Below, piece after piece: positions 59,178-64,000 of a stretch of 64,000 bases of DNA. The DNA comes from Platynereis dumerilii (Eukaryota > Annelida > Polychaeta > Phyllodocida > Nereididae): positions 97,169,859 through 97,233,858 of the forward strand of contig JAPTHN010000001.1 in the NCBI GenBank assembly GCA_026936325.1, read 5' to 3'. Within the stretch, counting starts at the first letter, position 1, and every line of letters begins with the position of its first letter. The position numbers and the translations under genes were made by a program. Below the pieces are notes generated by a model. That model made no database searches. It was not told where the DNA came from and worked only from the letters and a program-made list of their open reading frames with translations.

Positions 59178-59262
59178 GGTCGGCCCAGCGCCAGTCCGAT
59201 GTCAGCAGCATCGGACCAGCTTCGGGCCTACGTTGGACCATCGAGGCTTGCTGATTGGGAAT
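59178..59262. repeat. GC-rich hairpin segment private to copy B
   Basis: It contains an 8-bp perfect stem gtccgatg / catcggac around 'tcagcag', then 'cttcgggcctacgttggacc'. In copy A the same place holds about 70 unrelated AT-rich bases (40678-40750). It is likely a small palindromic repeat. Confidence 0.5.
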
Positions 59263-60974
59263 ATCTAGATACATAGTTATAGTTATGTGGATATAAGTTC
59301 AAGCTATGCCAGTAATGTAGAAATTTGAGAAATGACATTATTAAAGAGGAGAATGCTCCCAGATAATTCAGCATTAATTTCATCTGCAAAAAGAATGGCA
59401 GGCTGTCGGAGAGAGTATTAAAAGGCAATTTATTAATTATCTGCATCATTGTCCCAAATTGAGATGCATTTTCCAGGATTACAGATATTGGCATTTCATC
59501 CAGATCGAAACAGCATGACAGAAAAAAAAAAGAAGAACAGTAAGAAAGGCTGCGACAAAGACACTTTCGGAAGACCGAGTCATGGCAAATGCATCAGGCC
59601 ATAGAAAGTCAAATTAATGTGAGCTTCAATTTCGAATATTGGCCTTGTCACTGTTGCCAGTTTAAGACAGTTGAAGTTTTATCCTCCCATTTAGTTATTT
59701 TAATTTCTCCAACATTTTCCAATGTTGGTGCTCAATTCTCTTTTCTTTACTTTCAAAATTCAACTTTGTTTACTCGAGGATGCTGTTCAATATAACTTTT
59801 GTCATTTTTGCTGTAGATATGAAGGGAGAAGTATAATTAAATTGAACTTTCATTGCAATTGCCAGAATGTAGGCCTAATACTTCACATTTAATGTAGTTG
59901 GGGTCTGTGCGGCGAACACAAATTGTCTGATCTTCTGCCCTAGGATAAGAGTTTACTCCGGACCGATGTCATGGTCTAACCATAGTTCCTAAATTTCCCA
60001 CCACCCCATTTCAGTGACAGAACGGCATTAGCTTTTCAAAAGGAGAGATTTCACACTCTTACACACTCTTGTAGTTAAATTTCCCACTGTTGCTACCAGA
60101 GGTAACTTCTAAACTGAATTGTTTTGTCACACCTGTATCTAGAGATGTAAATTGATGCACTGCCATCTAATCTAATTTCCCCTGTTTAATTTCATTGAGG
60201 TCTGGCTGTGTAAAGTAACTACTTTTCAACATTTTGGAGAAGCTTTTTAGAAGTCTTTTCCCCATCTTCATGCAATTACATATTCTTTGAAAACTACATT
60301 ACACCCATTACTCGAACGAAGGAACTTATCCTAGACTTCCTATTTTGTGAAGAAATGGCTATATCACTTCTGAAGCTGCGTCAAAAAGAATAAAAAAAGG
60401 TTTTATATGAAATGGAAATACCATTAGGCCAGCGTTTTAGTGCCTGACTTAGTTTTGGCATCTCAATATAATGTGCTGTGAATGCACACCAACTTCCTTC
60501 TATATTTCTCTCCAGTAGAATCTGTTTATTTGAGTTGCCTTTATTGGGACCCTGGTGATGTTGCCTGGTGAATTTAAATGCACACAATGAATGTGTAGTG
60601 CTGGCTAATGCAATCTATTTGGTGATATACTGTCCTTGGGATAATGTGGTGGATTATTCTGAAATTTATCATGCATCAGATGTTTTTTGGTTCATCCAAA
60701 TATTGAGCCACAGAGGTATGATCATAATGATATTGTGTCAGATCAAATGTACCAGGATAAATATGCAAATCCTTTATTGACAATCAATGTGATGGTTTAC
60801 TGAATTTGTTATGAGTTGAATGTTTGTGTAAACGTCCAATCATTGTCAAGGCTAGCTGGAATTCACTTGGTGTGCAAATGTGTATTTGTGTTAGGCCTGC
60901 TGACTGTTTTATCCATGCAACAATGAATTTGCCTCCAACCTGTTTTATCCATAATGAAAAGAGATAAACATAGC

Positions 60975-62806
60975 ACATGTACTAGGGTGCATCAGCCGCC
61001 CCATGAAAACTAAAAAATAGAGCTAGATAGCTGTACCTTGGCATGAAGTTGTGTTTAGGTGGACAGATGAACATACTAAAAAATCAGCTTGATCAATTAA
61101 TATTTAGGGGTGCCTCCGGAGGCATATTTCCTAGGACATTTTTCAGGAAAAGTTATGTTTCCGTAGAATCGCGGTTTGCGATATCTTGACTAATATAAAA
61201 GATAGAAGAAAAATAATAACATATTTGGATTCTGCAGAAAATTTCCTTCAAAATGAATACCTGGAAGCCATACTTTTGTTGAAACAATGTTGATGCCATA
61301 CTGCAGGATTTGTTTTTACTTGGAATATTTTATACGACTTCACTGATAGGTGTCCCCTTTTTTGGAAAGTTTTTAGATCAAGGTCTTCTTGGGCTCAGTT
61401 GTGCCCCTATGTGTACAAAGTTCCTACACCAAATTTCAGCCAAATCCATTAAGGTTTCATCTTTGGAGAGCCCTTTGAGGTACCAAAAAATGACTATTTT
61501 CTAGCATAAAAAGTGGCTATTTTCCTGCCTGAAATCAGTCAGTGCCACTGAAACTGGTCAATGAGGTGTTTTTGAGGGTGGCGAGTTCACCCATAATGAT
61601 AATGAATCACCCAGAGGTCAAGATGATGTCAGAACATGCTATAACTGCCATTAACTGGTCAATTCAGGCCTCGAATACCCAAAATTGGCTGTTGTCAAGC
61701 ATAAAAAGTTGCCATTTTCCTACCTTAAATCAGTTAATGCCACTGAAACTGATCAGTAGGGGTTTCTGAGGATATTGAGTTCACCTATGATGATAATGAA
61801 TCACCTAGAGGTCAACATGACTTCTTAACATGCTATAATTGATCATTTCAGTCCCCGGATTACAAAAAAAACTTGCCTGAAATTTTAGTGCCGAGAAGAT
61901 AGTACAATCGTGCATAATTTTGCAAATTAATGAAATATAAATATTGTCTGAACAGTGAAACATTCTATATTTTCAAAATTTTTGGAGTATAGCAGGGACT
62001 ATGTTTAGCGAGACTGTCAATGTACAATATTGTACATATATGGTAAGGTTTAAGGAGGATATATATCTTAGAACAAATGTGTAGTCACAATTCTATGACA
62101 AGAATAGAAGCTGTTGAATAAATGTAATAATTATTTAACATTTTCACTGTGTGGTGCTTCAAAAAAGGTATGGTGACATGGACCTACCTCTTTTTGAACA
62201 AAAAGTGTTAGGGCTAGTCTTCATAAGGATAAAAAAGTGGGACTTATCAACACATAGCAAGCTTGTTTTTTTTTCATAGTCATAAAAGTTTATCAAGATC
62301 ACATCATCATGAATAATTGAAATAGCTCTGAGAGATAAAATGGAATATTGAGTAAATTATTGCTCAAATTTATGAAACATAATCAATATGAAGGGAAAAG
62401 CAAAGACTAAGTACCATGCAGTCATATAAACAGAAACTTATGTACAACAGTGACGTTGTACATAATAATCGAAGTAAAAGCATATCTCGCAGTTCATGAT
62501 CCCCATAATGTTGACGGAAACATAGCTTCCAGGTATTCATTTTGAAGGAAATTTTCTGTAGAATCCAAAAATGTCACTAGTTTTTTTCTATCTTATATAT
62601 TACTAAAGTTATCGCAAACCGCGATCCTACGGAAGCCTAATTTTTCCTGAAAAATTCACAGGAAATATGCTTCCGGAGGCACCCCTAAATATTCTTCGAT
62701 CAAGCTGAAATTTTAGTATCTTATTTTGTATGGTAAAACACAACTATGGACCGAGGTACAGCTTGATCTGTTGATGTTGGGGCAACTGATGCACCCTAAC
62801 ATGTAC
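60975..62806. mobile_element. hAT-like non-autonomous element (1816 bp)
   Basis: The element spans 60983-62798 with ends TAGGGTGCATCAGCCGCCCC and near-complement, flanked by the 8-bp duplication acatgtac (60975-60982, 62799-62806). The empty site in copy A (near 42450) has acatgtac once. Eight-bp duplications and TAGGG ends suit the hAT superfamily. Imperfect inverted repeats extend about 290 bp inward (to about 61275 and from about 62505). The interior has two tandem ~192-bp units (about 61488 and 61680). No transposase was seen. Confidence 0.88.
61488..61872 (+). repeat. Two tandem ~192-bp units inside the hAT-like element
   Basis: 'agcataaaaagt' with 'gccactgaaactg' and 'ccagaggtcaaga' recur at about 192-bp spacing. 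Confidence 0.75.
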
Positions 62807-64000
62807 CCATTTACCACACCATTCATGGGAAACATGGGGGAGTTTAAGTGATTCTTGAATTTTTTAATATTCAACCCTCCTTCCTCATTCAAGTGTCATT
62901 GGTCACTTTTGAATCTTTACCCAGCCAAGAGCTTTGTAGACATTTTAGCTTTGTGTGTTGTTGTAAAGCATCACATCGTTGTGGCTTTATATGCTTGTCC
63001 AGTGCAATATTGGCGCTGTATGAAGTTCGATGGTGGTCGTCTGAGCTCATATTACAGCAGTGGAATGACACTGGTCCATGCCATGAATCACAATTCTTAT
63101 TTGGACATTCAATTCTGCTGCCACAAATCCTCTGTTAGGATAATGCCTCAGATATTGCTGTAGCCAAATGGGGTTATGAGGTTTTCGAGGGTGGATTTGG
63201 AAGGGGGGACCCAGGGTGTGGGGTGGGGGGTGGTTGGTGAATCATAGCAGTGAGACGAGTCCTCATTTATCATTGGGGCGATCATGTTTGTTTCAGTGTT
63301 TGCTCAGGCCTTGTTTATACATTCCAGAACAGGCCAATGATGGCAATGATGACATTGATCTGATGCGGATGCTGCAATCCATCGAAATCTATTGATTGTT
63401 TAGTTTAAGGCCCGCGGCTTGTTTCGTTTGCTTCTCATTAAGTTTAATGTGCCGAAGCGGAGATGGCGCAATGTAACACTGCCCTTGCCAATCAGTGCCA
63501 GTTAGTGGCATGAGCCTCTGTTTCGATGGTGGGTATCCCGTAGAAGGATAATGTGTGGAGGTAATTGCATTGCATGAAATATTTGAGGTCTGCTCTGTTG
63601 TGAGCAAAGTTGTAATCAAGGCAGTCACCGGCTGTGGCTTGATGCAATTGGGAATTAGCCATGCAACACTAGCATGGGATTGGATCATGCGATTTTATCA
63701 TGCCATGGGAATGGATTGAGGGTATGGATCATGGATTGAATCTGCTTGCAAAGAATAAATGCTGATTTTAGAAACAAAAACCAGGGCAGAATGATGATTG
63801 ATAGGCTGTTGCTGTTTATACCTTCATGAATTATGCCATGATCAAAGTGTACACAGGATTCTCACATCTGCTTGTTTCATATCTGCTTGTTTATTCATTC
63901 TAAAATCTAACCGATTTAAAACTAGGCGACACAGCTTTCATATCCCTTTAATATCGATTCCAAGTGTCTCAATTCCTTATTCAGATTGCTATGTTCTTCG

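Larger units (their letters stand above)
59107..64000 (+). repeat. Segmental duplication copy B (continues past the window)
   Basis: Partner of 40608-43705. Private features are a replaced segment at 59178-59262, the hAT-like element at 60983-62798 and the absence of about 44 bp near 63955. Confidence 0.85.

Overview
The window looks like intergenic DNA from an AT-rich, repeat-dense metazoan genome, most likely a marine deuterostome such as an echinoderm. That placement is an inference. It rests on an extracellular leucine-rich-repeat receptor gene, several tRNA-derived SINE copies, a CR1/L2-type LINE tail, many non-autonomous DNA transposons and an interstitial CCCTAA block. I did not recognise a species-specific sequence. 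There are no bacterial features, rRNA genes, CRISPR arrays or convincing intact tRNA genes.

Only one host gene is well supported: a single-exon open reading frame on the minus strand (34474-36609, 711 aa). It encodes a type I membrane protein with a signal peptide, an LRR N-cap, about 21 leucine-rich repeats, an LRR C-cap, one transmembrane helix and a 31-residue tail without a TIR domain. The layout resembles a Toll-like receptor ectodomain, or GARP/NRROS (LRRC32/LRRC33).

Positions 1 to about 33870 form a decayed array of five related segments in tandem. Their starts at 1, 11791, 15161, 25741 and 33124 are marked by a shared 'cacaaaacttcaaag' landmark. The segments differ by deletions, an internal inversion (about 27550-29168) and insertions. 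Because the copies can be compared, they act as empty sites that give exact borders for several inserted elements: a 2.4-kb composite element (104-2500) bounded by two minisatellite-bearing MITEs, and a TTAA-flanked MITE (27983-28817). Segment comparison also brackets a 9.2-10.3 kb satellite insertion.

Positions 33870-40600 hold the LRR gene and otherwise unremarkable DNA. A second direct duplication pairs 40608-43705 with 59107-64000 (running off the end) at roughly 96% identity. The second copy carries a 1.8-kb hAT-like element (60983-62798) with a clean 8-bp target duplication. Between the two copies lie a LINE tail (45097-45591), a TAGGGGAGA-ended element (45669-47154), SINE copies, a 1-kb mariner relic (51939-52938) and a 4.2-kb foldback-type element with arms of about 650 bp (53251-57465).

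The most unusual observations are three. The first is the composite MITE-core-MITE unit, whose minisatellite monomer equals the inner end of its own terminal repeat. The second is a pair of elements sharing one terminal 15-mer, each repeating a different subterminal word internally. The third is a 465-bp block kept at about 98% between two segments whose flanks are about 94% identical.
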